From contig JAEWGM010000043.1 in NCBI GenBank assembly GCA_023388315.1, forward strand, positions 1 through 64,000: DNA of 64,000 nt, given 5' to 3'. Both the position numbers and the translations under genes were made by a program. Below the pieces are notes generated by a model. The model was given only the letters and a program-made list of their open reading frames with translations, ran no database searches and had not been told where the DNA came from. The stretch comes from Bacteroidota bacterium. GTDB lineage: Bacteria > Bacteroidota > Bacteroidia > Bacteroidales > Dysgonomonadaceae. Of this stretch, positions 8,205 to 16,635 are shown one piece after another; within the stretch, counting starts at the first letter, position 1, and each line of letters opens with the position of its first letter.

Positions 8205-9050
8205 TTATTTCCGGTAATCGTAAAAGCCGATTCCGGTTTTTCTTCCCAACAAATTGGCGCGAACCATTTTGCGCAGCAATGGATGGGCGCGGTATTTATC
8301 GTCGCCAAACTCGTGATGCAGCACTTCCATAATGGCCAGGCAAACGTCTAAACCGATTAAATCGGCAAGGGCGAGCGGCCCGATGGGATGCCCGGCACCC
8401 AGTTTCATGGCTTCGTCAATTTCTTCTTTCGATGCCACACCGTCGGCAAACGCGCCGATGCCTTCATTGATCATCGGAATGAGCAGGCGGTTTACCAAAA
8501 AACCCGGCGCTTCGGTTACTTGCACCGGCACTTTTCCTATTTCTTTGGCAATACCCGAAACGCAGTCGTACACGCTGTCAGCCGTTAGTTGTCCGCGGAT
8601 GACTTCTACGAGCTTTAATACCGGCACGGGATTGAAAAAGTGCATTCCGATAACTTTTTCGGGGCGTTTTGTGCAAGCCGCTATTTCGGTGATGGAAAGC
8701 GAGGAGGAGTTGGTTGCCAAAATACAATCGGCATTACAAACATCGTCCAATTCGCGGAAAACACGTTTTTTCAATTCCATATTCTCGGCAATGGCTTCTA
8801 CAACCAGGCCGGCGTCTTTGATGTCATCGTAAGAGAGCGTTGTGACGATGCGCCCCAAGATTTGTTGTTTGTCGCCCTCACTTAGTTTTTCTTTGGCAAC
8901 CAATCGAGATAAGCTGTTGTTGATGTTGCCCACCGCTTTTTGTAGCAGTTCTTCCGAGAGGTCTTTCATTACCACATCGTATCCGCCTTGGGCGAATGCC
9001 TGGGCAATGCCGTTGCCCATGGTTCCAGTTCCTATAATTGCAATTTTCAT
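8205..9050 (-). CDS. hbd: 3-hydroxybutyryl-CoA dehydrogenase
   Basis: At 281 residues it has the usual length of the short bacterial 3-hydroxyacyl-CoA dehydrogenase. The NAD-binding loop is GTGTMGNG (residues 7-14); SSSLSITEIA and the catalytic histidine region MHFFNPVPVLKLVEV follow, then the C-terminal dimer domain with GHPIGPLALADLIGLD. It reduces acetoacetyl-CoA to 3-hydroxybutyryl-CoA. As the last gene of the lysine cluster, with crt, it gives a second way between acetyl-CoA units and crotonyl-CoA. Confidence 0.95.
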   Translation of the reverse strand: MKIAIIGTGTMGNGIAQAFAQGGYDVVMKDLSEELLQKAVGNINNSLSRLVAKEKLSEGDKQQILGRIVTTLSYDDIKDAGLVVEAIAENMELKKRVFRELDDVCNADCILATNSSSLSITEIAACTKRPEKVIGMHFFNPVPVLKLVEVIRGQLTADSVYDCVSGIAKEIGKVPVQVTEAPGFLVNRLLIPMINEGIGAFADGVASKEEIDEAMKLGAGHPIGPLALADLIGLDVCLAIMEVLHHEFGDDKYRAHPLLRKMVRANLLGRKTGIGFYDYRK

Positions 9051-9103
9051 GTGTTTATTTATTCATTATTAATTCTAAATGTAAACTTGTAAATCCACCG
9101 CCG

Positions 9104-9679
9104 TTACTCTTTCCATCCCCATGGTTTAGGTTGCGGTTCAATGGGATTTTTCAAGTTGAATGTAACTGTGAAAAGCCGATCGGTATCTACTTTTCTCAGG
9201 TTGTAAGTGAAATGGTTATCGTCCAGTGTAATCCACCACACGTTTGTGGCAGCATACGGAATTAAATCGTATGTTTCCTGATCGGCAGGAAAAAACTGTA
9301 CTGTTTCCGATCCTGTATTGGTGGATGTTCCGCCGTACATGGTAACTTCATCGTCCGAGCCGTCAGGATTGCGGTGATCGTGCTTTAATTTCAGCAAGCC
9401 GTTCTGTTCCATTGTGATAATCCACGTGCGGGAATAGTTTTCTCCCACATTAAACGGAATTTTGATGATGCCGTCTTGGCAGCTTAATACTTGCATTGTC
9501 AAGCGTTCGCCTGTAAATCCATCGCCTTCTTTTCCTCCGGCTGTGATAACTCCTTCGTATGATTTTCCACAGTGAAGTTGAAGTTTTATCCAGAATTTTT
9601 TAGCTCCGGCATCGTTGGTTTGTGCGGAAATTGACGAAACGAACAGGAATGAAATAATGATCACTAAATTTCGCATCAC
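9104..9679 (-). CDS. Unknown secreted protein inside the lysine cluster
   Basis: I do not recognise this 191-residue protein. It begins with a clear signal peptide (hydrophobic residues 5-18, cleavage probably after SISAQ or nearby) and then reads as an all-beta, soluble protein with many aromatic residues (TRTWIITMEQNG, NVWWITLDDNHFTYNL) and a single cysteine pair at about residues 37 and 67. It starts only 2 bases after crt ends and is followed by hbd 53 bases on, so it is likely made with the pathway enzymes although it should be exported. A lipocalin-like or avidin-like barrel is conceivable but not shown. Confidence 0.75.
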   Translation of the reverse strand: MMRNLVIIISFLFVSSISAQTNDAGAKKFWIKLQLHCGKSYEGVITAGGKEGDGFTGERLTMQVLSCQDGIIKIPFNVGENYSRTWIITMEQNGLLKLKHDHRNPDGSDDEVTMYGGTSTNTGSETVQFFPADQETYDLIPYAATNVWWITLDDNHFTYNLRKVDTDRLFTVTFNLKNPIEPQPKPWGWKE

Positions 9680-9681
9680 AG

Positions 9682-10458
9682 TTACTTTCCTTTAAATTCC
9701 ACTTTTTCTTTTTTCAAAAAGGCGTTCATTCCGCTTTTCTGATCTTCTGTTTCAAAGCATTGGGCAAAAAGTTCCACTTCGTAATCGATGCCTTTTTCAA
9801 TGGGCATATCCCAACCGTTGTTGATGGCCTCTTTCGACTTTTGAACGGCAAAAGGTGCTTGTTTGGCGATAGCCTGTGCCATTGCCATGGCTTCGTCCAT
9901 CAACGCTTCCGGCGCAACCACCTGATTAACCAAACCGATTGCCAACGCTTCATCGGCCGTAATTACTTTGCCGGTGAAAATAAGTTCTTTTGCTTTCGCA
10001 AATCCTACAAGCCGTGCCAATCGTTGCGTAGCCGAAAATCCGGGGGTGATGCCCAAGCCTACTTCGGGCTGTCCGAATTTTGCTTTTTCGGATGCAATGC
10101 GAATGTCGCAAGCCAGAGCCAATTCGCTTCCACCGCCCAGTGCGAAACCGTTTACGGCAGCGATTACGGGTTGCGGGCACGTTTCTATTTTGCGGAAAAC
10201 TGACGCGCCCTTCGCGCCAAAAACTTTTGCTGTTTCGTAGTTCAAACCGTGCATTTCCCCAATATTGGCGCCGGCAACAAACGAGCGCTCCGCGCCGGTG
10301 AGGATAATCACACGAATGTCCTTATCGTTCGCCAACGTGTCAAAAGCAGCGCCCAATTCATCCAACAGGTTGCTGTTTAGCGCGTTCAGTGTTTTGGGCT
10401 CGTTTATGGTGACCGTGGCGATGTGATTTTCTTTTTTAATGATTATTTTTTGTTCCAT
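9682..10458 (-). CDS. crt: Enoyl-CoA hydratase / crotonase
   Basis: The 258-residue protein is a typical crotonase. The oxyanion-hole segment AGANIGEM lies near residue 63-70, and both catalytic glutamates of the family are present, one in GGGSELALACD and one in FGQPEVGLG. It hydrates crotonyl-CoA reversibly to 3-hydroxybutyryl-CoA. In this cluster it links the Kal product to hbd and thiolase. A 262-base spacer with palindromes separates it from thl upstream, so an internal promoter or processing site is possible. Confidence 0.93.
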   Translation of the reverse strand: MEQKIIIKKENHIATVTINEPKTLNALNSNLLDELGAAFDTLANDKDIRVIILTGAERSFVAGANIGEMHGLNYETAKVFGAKGASVFRKIETCPQPVIAAVNGFALGGGSELALACDIRIASEKAKFGQPEVGLGITPGFSATQRLARLVGFAKAKELIFTGKVITADEALAIGLVNQVVAPEALMDEAMAMAQAIAKQAPFAVQKSKEAINNGWDMPIEKGIDYEVELFAQCFETEDQKSGMNAFLKKEKVEFKGK

Positions 10459-10544
10459 TTAATTATATTGTTTTCAATGAATATCGGATATTTTTAGCAA
10501 TACTGGCAACTAAATGGTGCAAGAGATGCAGAAACTCTTTCGCA

Positions 10545-10630
10545 CTTTCAGCGCTCGGTTTTGGGTGTTGCCAATACGTAGGGCGTTGGCCTACGCTATG
10601 TTCTCACGCGCTTTCAGCGCAAGTTAGGTA
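10545..10630. repeat. Palindrome cluster (REP-like), copy 2
   Basis: The spacer between thl and crt holds CGTAGGGCGTTGGCCTACG (one mismatch in the stem) and GCGC-TTTCA-GCGC. Order and cores equal those at 95-245. Confidence 0.6.
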
Positions 10631-10678
10631 AAAAAGCGGCATTCGTTATATGTTACAATTTTTATTTCGCGTTCAAAA

Positions 10679-10716
10679 GTTACGAGCTACACACGGCAGC
10701 TCATAACTCAAAAATA
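10679..10716. repeat. Short inverted repeat with GTTACGAG/CTCATAAC units
   Basis: AGTTACGAGCT and AGCTCATAACT form an 11-base stem with one mismatch over a 9-base loop, followed by another CTCATAAC unit. It lies just past the thl stop codon and may act as a weak terminator or belong to the heptad arrays. Confidence 0.4.
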
Positions 10717-10721
10717 TAAAC

Positions 10722-11927
10722 TCATAACTTCTTAACAATTACTGCCGTTCCCATTCCACCACCTATACAAAGCGATGCCAAACCAAACGTTTTATTGTAC
10801 ATCTGCAGTTCGTGAACCAGCGAAACAAGAATGCGGTTGCCCGACGCGCCGATGGGATGCCCAAGAGCAATGGCGCCGCCGTGAATATTGGTGCGCTCGT
10901 CCATCCATTCGCGTGTAACGCCATGTTCGTCAATTAAACTGGCTATTACGCCCAACGATTGCGCGGCAAACGCTTCGTTCAGTTCAAGAATTTCCATGTC
11001 GGAAAGCTTCATTTCGGCATTTTCCAACGCTTTTTTAATGGCGGGAACAGGGCCCAAGCCCATCACTTCGGGTGCAACGCCGCCTTGGCCTACGGCAACG
11101 ATTTCCGCCAGCGGTTTCAACCCGTATTTGGCAACGGCTTCTTCATCGGCGAGCATTACAAACGATGCCCCATCGTTGATTCCCGAAGCGTTCCCGGCGC
11201 TTACGGTTCCGTCTTTTTTGAACGCGGGGCGCAGTTTCGCCAATTTTTCGGGTGTGCTTACGCGATTGGGAAATTCGTCTTTATCGAACACGATGGTTTC
11301 TTTGCGGGTAACAATTTCCACGGGAACAATTTCCGCTTTAAATTTATCGCCATCTACGGCCGCGATGGCTTTTTGTTGCGATTTGTAGGCAAAATCATCT
11401 TGCGCTTCGCGCGAAATTCCGAATTTTTCCGCCACATTTTCCGCCGTTATTCCCATATGATAATTGTTGAAAACATCGGTTAATCCGTCGTTTACCATAT
11501 GGTCGATGGCGTTGAAATTGCCCATTTTTATGCCGTTTCGCACCGATGAAGGCAGGATATATCCCGCGTCGGACATGTTTTCCACGCCTCCGGCAATAAT
11601 TACTGAGGCGCCGCCGCTACGAATTTCGGCCACGCCGTTCATTACCGATTTCATGCCGCTGCCGCACACCATATTGATGGCGTAAGCCGGAACTTCGGCG
11701 GGGATACCGGCGTGAATGGCGCACTGGCGCGCGATGCCTTGTCCTTGACCGGCTGAAAGCACGTTTCCGACAATCACGGAATCGATTTTCGCCGGGTTCA
11801 TACCGGTTTCTTCCAGGATGGATTTAATGACAATCGCGCCCATTTGTCCAGGTTTAATGGTTGATAAACTGCCCATAAATTTTCCGATGGGCGTGCGTTT
11901 TGCTGATACAATAAATACTTTTTTCAT
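10722..11927 (-). CDS. thl: Acetyl-CoA acetyltransferase (thiolase)
   Basis: The 401-residue protein carries all thiolase active-site elements: the acyl-accepting cysteine in NMVCGSGMKS (near residue 88), the histidine in GGAIALGHPIGASG and the second cysteine in CIGGGMG. It splits acetoacetyl-CoA with CoA into two acetyl-CoA. In lysine fermentation the acetoacetyl-CoA comes from the CoA-transferase reaction, so thl closes the pathway and yields acetyl-CoA for ATP formation. It lies 78 bases after atoA. Confidence 0.95.
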   Translation of the reverse strand: MKKVFIVSAKRTPIGKFMGSLSTIKPGQMGAIVIKSILEETGMNPAKIDSVIVGNVLSAGQGQGIARQCAIHAGIPAEVPAYAINMVCGSGMKSVMNGVAEIRSGGASVIIAGGVENMSDAGYILPSSVRNGIKMGNFNAIDHMVNDGLTDVFNNYHMGITAENVAEKFGISREAQDDFAYKSQQKAIAAVDGDKFKAEIVPVEIVTRKETIVFDKDEFPNRVSTPEKLAKLRPAFKKDGTVSAGNASGINDGASFVMLADEEAVAKYGLKPLAEIVAVGQGGVAPEVMGLGPVPAIKKALENAEMKLSDMEILELNEAFAAQSLGVIASLIDEHGVTREWMDERTNIHGGAIALGHPIGASGNRILVSLVHELQMYNKTFGLASLCIGGGMGTAVIVKKL

Positions 11928-11933
11928 ATTTTT

Positions 11934-11961
11934 TTAGATGTTAGATTTTTAGATATTAGGC
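11934..11961. repeat. Heptad array, TTAGATN type
   Basis: Four units of seven bases (TTAGATG, TTAGATT, TTTAGAT, ATTAGGC) in the spacer between atoA and thl. Short and degenerate. Confidence 0.4.
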
Positions 11962-12005
11962 TGTTTAGAGCTACTCTCTTAATCAATTGTCGTACCGAAA
12001 TAAAC

Positions 12006-12668
12006 TTAGTTAAACTGCATCTCTTTCAAGTTCTCGCTAAAGTGCAAGGTTGCTTCGGTAGCCGCTTGCACGTCTTCTTTTGTAAATTCGGGATGAATTT
12101 CGGTCACGAGCAAGCGGTTATCGGTTACTTCAATCACGCACATTTCGGTTACAATCATATCCACCTGTCCGGTGGCGGTAAGCGGAAGCGTGCATTTCTT
12201 CATGATTTTGGGATTCCCTTTCGCCGTATGTTCCATTGCCAGAATTACTTTCCGCGTTCCGGTAAGTAAGTCCATGGCGCCTCCCATTCCGGGAACCATT
12301 TTTCCGGGAATGTTCCAATTAGCCAAATCGCCTTGCTCATCCACCTGCAACGCGCCCAGCACACTCACATCCACATGGCCGCCGCGAATGATGGCAAACG
12401 ACGTGGCGCTGTCGAAGCAAGCCGCGCCCAAATTGGGCAAGACAGGCGCGCCTCCAGCGTTGGCGAAATACGGATTTTCCTCTCCCGGCGCGGGCGATTT
12501 TCCCATTCCAATCATTCCGTTTTCCGATTGCAGTATCACGTGCACATCGGGAGCTAAATAGTTGGGAACCATAGTGGGTAGTCCAATTCCCAAATTTACC
12601 ACATCGCCGTCTTTTAATTCCATTGCAACGCGACGGGCAATAATTTCTCTGATTTGATTTTTGTCCAT
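12006..12668 (-). CDS. atoA: Butyryl-CoA:acetoacetate CoA-transferase, beta subunit
   Basis: The 220-residue protein is the catalytic subunit of a two-subunit CoA-transferase; the covalent-intermediate glutamate is in SENGMIGMG (near residue 49-57), and GIGLPTMVPNYL and GGHVDVSVLGALQVD are typical. With AtoD it moves CoA from butyryl-CoA to acetoacetate, releasing butyrate. The partner atoD is about 9 kb away at the other end of the cluster, an unusual split since the two are normally adjacent. Confidence 0.92.
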   Translation of the reverse strand: MDKNQIREIIARRVAMELKDGDVVNLGIGLPTMVPNYLAPDVHVILQSENGMIGMGKSPAPGEENPYFANAGGAPVLPNLGAACFDSATSFAIIRGGHVDVSVLGALQVDEQGDLANWNIPGKMVPGMGGAMDLLTGTRKVILAMEHTAKGNPKIMKKCTLPLTATGQVDMIVTEMCVIEVTDNRLLVTEIHPEFTKEDVQAATEATLHFSENLKEMQFN

Positions 12669-12685
12669 AATGGTTACATATTTTA

Positions 12686-12761
12686 GATTTACGATTTACG
12701 ATTTTAGATTTGGGATTGCGGAATTGGGATTTAAAATCCGAAATCCCCTATCCCAAATTAT
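12686..12761. repeat. Gene-less head-to-head heptad array
   Basis: Seven GATTTNN-type units run from 12686 to 12134+600 (12734), then directly meet three or four units in the opposite sense (AAAATCC, GAAATCC, ending CCCAAATT). The arrangement is that of the two arrays around the four-helix-bundle gene at 17643-18107, but with nothing between. It fills the atoA-kamE spacer. Confidence 0.6.
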
Positions 12762-13546
12762 TTGTTTATTCTTCTTTCCATTTCCTGTGCGATAAACGAT
12801 GCCACATCATCGGCATACGTATTCATTCCGAAGCCGGCGTCATAACCCAATTCTTTCGCCAACTCGTGCGATATGCGCGGCCCGCCGGCACAAAGAATCA
12901 CTTTTTCGCGCAATCTTTCGGCTTCGAGCATCTCCACCAGTTCAATCATATTTTTAATGTGAACGTCTTTTTGCGTAACGGTTTGCGATACAAGTATCGC
13001 ATCGGCATTCACCTCGATGCTTTTGGCAATAAGCTCTTCGTTAGGCACTTGACTGCCCATATTGATGGCGTCAAACATATCGTAACGCTCCAACCCGAAA
13101 CGGCCGGCAAAGCCTTTCATATTCATAATGGCATCGATGCCCACGGTGTGCGCGTCGCTTCCGGTGCTGGCGCCTACCACCACGATTTTTCTTCCGATAT
13201 GCTCTTTGATAAACGTGTCCGTCTCTTCCATATTCCACTTGGTGGACGATACTTTTGGAACGTGAATTTGCGTGTAATCGATGCTGCCGGTGAAACTTCC
13301 ATAACAATTGAAAAAGGTAAAGCCCGGTGTCAGTTCTTTATGGTAAACAACTTGCGGGTTGTCGAACCCCATTTTGCGAAGCAATAGTTTCGCGGCTTCG
13401 GTGGCTTCGTCGCCGGCGGGAACGGGCAGGGTAAAACTCAACTGGGTTTTGCCGTCGTTCATGGTGTCGCCGTACGGTTTTATTTTCCTGAGGTCCAGCG
13501 TTTGGTCGAAATCGTTGGAACGGGTGTTGTATAATCCTTCGCTCAT
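12758..13546 (-). CDS. kamE: Lysine 5,6-aminomutase, beta (cobalamin/PLP-binding) subunit
   Basis: This 262-residue subunit binds adenosylcobalamin and PLP. The base-off cobalamin motif D131-A-H133-T-V-G136 is present, and Lys144 follows eleven residues after the histidine. His133 and Lys144 are the numbers reported for the clostridial beta subunit (axial cobalt ligand and PLP imine), which also supports the start chosen. With KamD it moves the terminal amino group of beta-lysine (or D-lysine) to C5, giving 3,5-diaminohexanoate from beta-lysine. It lies 20 bases after kamD. Confidence 0.96.
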   Translation of the reverse strand: MSEGLYNTRSNDFDQTLDLRKIKPYGDTMNDGKTQLSFTLPVPAGDEATEAAKLLLRKMGFDNPQVVYHKELTPGFTFFNCYGSFTGSIDYTQIHVPKVSSTKWNMEETDTFIKEHIGRKIVVVGASTGSDAHTVGIDAIMNMKGFAGRFGLERYDMFDAINMGSQVPNEELIAKSIEVNADAILVSQTVTQKDVHIKNMIELVEMLEAERLREKVILCAGGPRISHELAKELGYDAGFGMNTYADDVASFIAQEMERRINK

Positions 13547-13558
13547 AGTTTTCTTTTT

Positions 13559-13608
13559 GTTTCGGGTTACGTGTTAACGGGTTTCGGGTTACGAGGTGCG
13601 GGTTTCAT
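13559..13608. repeat. Heptad array, GTTTCGG/GTTACGN type, reaching into kamD
   Basis: Units GTTTCGG, GTTACGT, GTTAACG, one extra base, GTTTCGG, GTTACGA, GGTGCGG, GTTTCAT. The array fills the short kamE-kamD spacer and continues into the last dozen codons of kamD. Confidence 0.55.
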
Positions 13609-15144
13609 TTTTTCAATAAACGGATTGTAATAGTGTTCGCCTTTCATGGATACGCCCGCGAGACCTTTGCCTCCGGTTTTGGCGCGTTTTACGTTCCCAA
13701 AGATTCCTTTTTCAATGGCGGTAAAAAGTCCTTCTTCTTCCAATTCTTCCAGCAAGCCGATGGTTTTTTCCAGCACTTCATTGGCTCTGGTTTGGATGAT
13801 TCCGCCTTCTTTAAATTCCACTTCGTCGCCAATATTTCGCATGTTGTTGAAAATGTATTTGGCATTTTCGATGGAGAGGTAACGGTCGCTCATAAACGGC
13901 GTGTGAATAGCTTCTGTGGGCATTCCCAAGAGTTGAATTCCTTGCGAAGTCCAAACGCCAATCATGTTGAAAAGCGCGTCCTGAAGGTGTCCTTTGAAAA
14001 TATTTCCGGTCATGAATTTGGTTGGCGGCATATATTTTAGCGGCGCTTTCGGGAAGATTTCGCGGGTCATTTGCGCTTGCGCGAGTTCGTAAAGAAAACC
14101 GTTTTTGAGGTCGGGATCCATTTCGAAAGCGTGCCCCAAACCCATTTGTTCTTCGGGAAGTCCGGCAAGCAACGCCAACTGCTCGTTAATTAAATCGGAC
14201 GCCAGCACGGTGTGCGCCTCTTCCACGGCATCGGCGGTGGTGAGGTAGTTGTCTTCTCCGGTGTTGATAATTACGCCGGCGAAGCCGTTTATCACGCGCG
14301 ACATGTATTGATCCACCATCGTACGTTGCATATTGATGTCGCGGAAAAGAATCCCGTAAAGCGCGTCGTTGAGCATCACGTCCAATCCTTCCAGCGCGCC
14401 CATGGCGGCGATTTCGGGCATGCAAAGTCCGGAGCAATAGTTGCACAGTCGGATGTATCTCCCCACTTCTTCGCCCACTTTATCCAATGCTCGGCGCATA
14501 ATTCGGAAGTTTTCCTGCGTGGCGTATGTTCCGCCAAAACCTTCGGTAGTAGCGCCAAAGGGAACGTAGTCCAGCAAACTTTGTCCCGTGGTGCGGATTA
14601 CAGCGATGATATCGGCGCCTTGGCGCGCGGCGGCTTCCGCCTGCACCACATCTTCATAGATATTGCCGGTGGCGACAATTACGTAGAGATACGGACGGCT
14701 GCCTTCGCCGATGGTTTTAAGGTAGTGTTCGCGTTTTTTCCGCCTTTCCGATATTTGTCGGATGCTCTCGTCAACAAACGGTTGCAATGCCTTTGAGACT
14801 TCATCTTGCGAACGAAACGGAAAAGCCGTGATATCCAACCCTTCGGAAGATACCCGCTCGGCAATTTGTTGCGGCGTTTGCTTTGTTTCGATAACGGCAT
14901 TTCCCAAAAAGAAAAGGATGCCGTGCTCCAACACGTTTTTAGCTTTTATGTCATCGACCAACACGTTGGGTAGCGGTGTTCCGTTATCGTCTATGCTGTC
15001 TACTCCGACTAAGCGGCAGAGTGTTCTTTCTACCGCAACCGTGGTGTAATTGTCGGCAAAACGCTGCACATCGGCGGCTATTTTTCCGGCAACGTCGCGC
15101 GCGTGTTGCACTTTGTTGAAATCTATTCCAAGTTTACTTTGCAT
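13567..15144 (-). CDS. kamD: Lysine 5,6-aminomutase, alpha subunit
   Basis: The 525-residue protein matches the alpha subunit, whose TIM barrel holds most of the active site and part of the PLP contacts. Recognisable family stretches are the N-terminal KLGIDFNKVQHARDVA and the barrel segments YVPFGATTEGFGGTYAT and GEDNYLTTADAVEEAHT. Its last residues, KPAPRNPKPVNT, are encoded by a heptad repeat array and are probably a dispensable tail. The gene lies about 100 bases after kamC and just before kamE. Confidence 0.96.
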   Translation of the reverse strand: MQSKLGIDFNKVQHARDVAGKIAADVQRFADNYTTVAVERTLCRLVGVDSIDDNGTPLPNVLVDDIKAKNVLEHGILFFLGNAVIETKQTPQQIAERVSSEGLDITAFPFRSQDEVSKALQPFVDESIRQISERRKKREHYLKTIGEGSRPYLYVIVATGNIYEDVVQAEAAARQGADIIAVIRTTGQSLLDYVPFGATTEGFGGTYATQENFRIMRRALDKVGEEVGRYIRLCNYCSGLCMPEIAAMGALEGLDVMLNDALYGILFRDINMQRTMVDQYMSRVINGFAGVIINTGEDNYLTTADAVEEAHTVLASDLINEQLALLAGLPEEQMGLGHAFEMDPDLKNGFLYELAQAQMTREIFPKAPLKYMPPTKFMTGNIFKGHLQDALFNMIGVWTSQGIQLLGMPTEAIHTPFMSDRYLSIENAKYIFNNMRNIGDEVEFKEGGIIQTRANEVLEKTIGLLEELEEEGLFTAIEKGIFGNVKRAKTGGKGLAGVSMKGEHYYNPFIEKMKPAPRNPKPVNT

Positions 15145-15246
15145 ATCTTTTTTGTAATTCTATTGTAATTTGGCTTCGCCATTATTCAGTGGTAATTCGT
15201 CGCGGCGTGGAAATAATTTCGCTACACAACGAATAACAATTGAATT

Positions 15247-16635
15247 TCACTTGTTCAAATACTTTTTCGTTCGTTCCAGTATATCCGTTTCCACTCCAAT
15301 AATTTCCGCAATGTTTATCGCTTCGTGCGGCACCTCTTTTTCAGTAGTCTCTTCTAAAGAATAATCGATAAAAGAGTTGATGTTGTGGATGGTTATTTTT
15401 TCGTTCTTTTTGTTTTCCGTAAAACCCTTTACACGCAGTTTCCGACAAGGAATATCGATGCTGTAATGCGTGGTGATGAGCGATTGCACGTTGTGTTGAA
15501 GCAAAAAATCGATCATTCCGCACACCAAGGCTTTACCTTCAACGGGGTTGGTGGTGCGGGCAAGCTCATCGATAAGCACCAACTGTTTGATATTCTTTTG
15601 CGTGTTGTGGATGCAGATGTTCAGACGAAGCATTTCGGCAGCGAAAGAGGATAATCCTTTCAGGTCGTCTTCGCCATCACCGGCGCTGATAACTATTTGT
15701 TCTACAAGAACAACCGTTGCCGATTGTGCCGGAACATAAAACCCGAACTGCGCCATGGTTTGTGCCAGCGCCATACTTTTGAGCAGCACGCTCTTGCCCG
15801 CCATATTGGCTCCGGTAATCACCGTGGGCTGCATCGGGATGGAAATATCAATAGGCTGAAATTCTTTGCGTTGCTGTTGCAGTGAGTCTTTTATTTCGGG
15901 ATGAAACAGTCCGATGTAGCCGGTTTTTTCCTCGCCAATTGTCGGTTTGCATAATCCCAACTCTTTCACCTGCAAGGCTTTTGCCAGCAGGATGTCTAAT
16001 CGGGCAATTTCATTCAAGGCTTTTGATAAATCCTGAGCATAAGGAATAAGTTGCTTACTGATGTCTTTTCGGATTTCGTCTTCTATCCGCTGCGCTTGAA
16101 AACGAACCGATTCTATTTCCTTTTCATCGTAGTTGTTGCTGGACATTCGACTTAATTGAGCGCGAAGCGATGCTAAAACCGATGAATATTGGTCGTAGAT
16201 GTAAAAGTGCGGGATGCGTTTCTTTTCCGGGTCAAGAATATCGACAACTGGTTCCAAAGCCGGAATTTCGATAAAAGAGAGTTGCAACTCACGCACATAT
16301 TCTTGTATGGATTCTGCCAAAAGCGCGAAATGTTTAATTTCGAACAGCTCCACATCGTTGAGTACGTTTTTTTGCGAAATAAAAGTGATAGTACCGGAAA
16401 TATCGCGCAATTGCATCAGCTTTGTGAATAGCAGCGAGAGTGTTTTTTCGTTTTCCGGAGAATTGATGACTTCGCAAGCCTTATCGGTTTCAGCCAAAGC
16501 GGTTTCGATGTCGTTTTTTTGGGTTAAAAACGGCAACGCTGTCAACTGCTTTCTCCCGGCGGAAGAAAGTATATTCAGCGAATCAATGATATATTTGAAA
16601 CCGCTGATTTGTTGTATGGCTTGCTTTATGTTCAT
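15247..16635 (-). CDS. kamC: Lysine 5,6-aminomutase reactivase ATPase KamC (MutS-like)
   Basis: The 462-residue protein has a MutS-type ABC ATPase domain: Walker A GANMAGKS (residues 275-282), the GEDDLKGLSSFAAEM segment corresponding to the MutS signature, Walker B LVLIDELART (352-361, Asp356-Glu357) and a downstream TTHYS switch histidine. The mismatch-recognition and connector domains of MutS are absent; the N-terminal 260 residues are helical, like a clamp/lever region. In kam clusters this gene and kamB are taken to be the reactivase that releases damaged cobalamin from KamDE. It overlaps kamB by 4 bases, implying coupled translation. Confidence 0.85.
   Translation of the reverse strand: MNIKQAIQQISGFKYIIDSLNILSSAGRKQLTALPFLTQKNDIETALAETDKACEVINSPENEKTLSLLFTKLMQLRDISGTITFISQKNVLNDVELFEIKHFALLAESIQEYVRELQLSFIEIPALEPVVDILDPEKKRIPHFYIYDQYSSVLASLRAQLSRMSSNNYDEKEIESVRFQAQRIEDEIRKDISKQLIPYAQDLSKALNEIARLDILLAKALQVKELGLCKPTIGEEKTGYIGLFHPEIKDSLQQQRKEFQPIDISIPMQPTVITGANMAGKSVLLKSMALAQTMAQFGFYVPAQSATVVLVEQIVISAGDGEDDLKGLSSFAAEMLRLNICIHNTQKNIKQLVLIDELARTTNPVEGKALVCGMIDFLLQHNVQSLITTHYSIDIPCRKLRVKGFTENKKNEKITIHNINSFIDYSLEETTEKEVPHEAINIAEIIGVETDILERTKKYLNK

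Noticed and set aside
12686..12761. CRISPR array
   Set aside because: Units are 7 bases without spacers and no cas genes are near; the same holds for the other arrays.
15247..16635. A DNA mismatch repair MutS protein
   Set aside because: Only the ATPase and part of the helical domains are present, no mismatch-binding domain, and the gene overlaps kamB in a lysine cluster.
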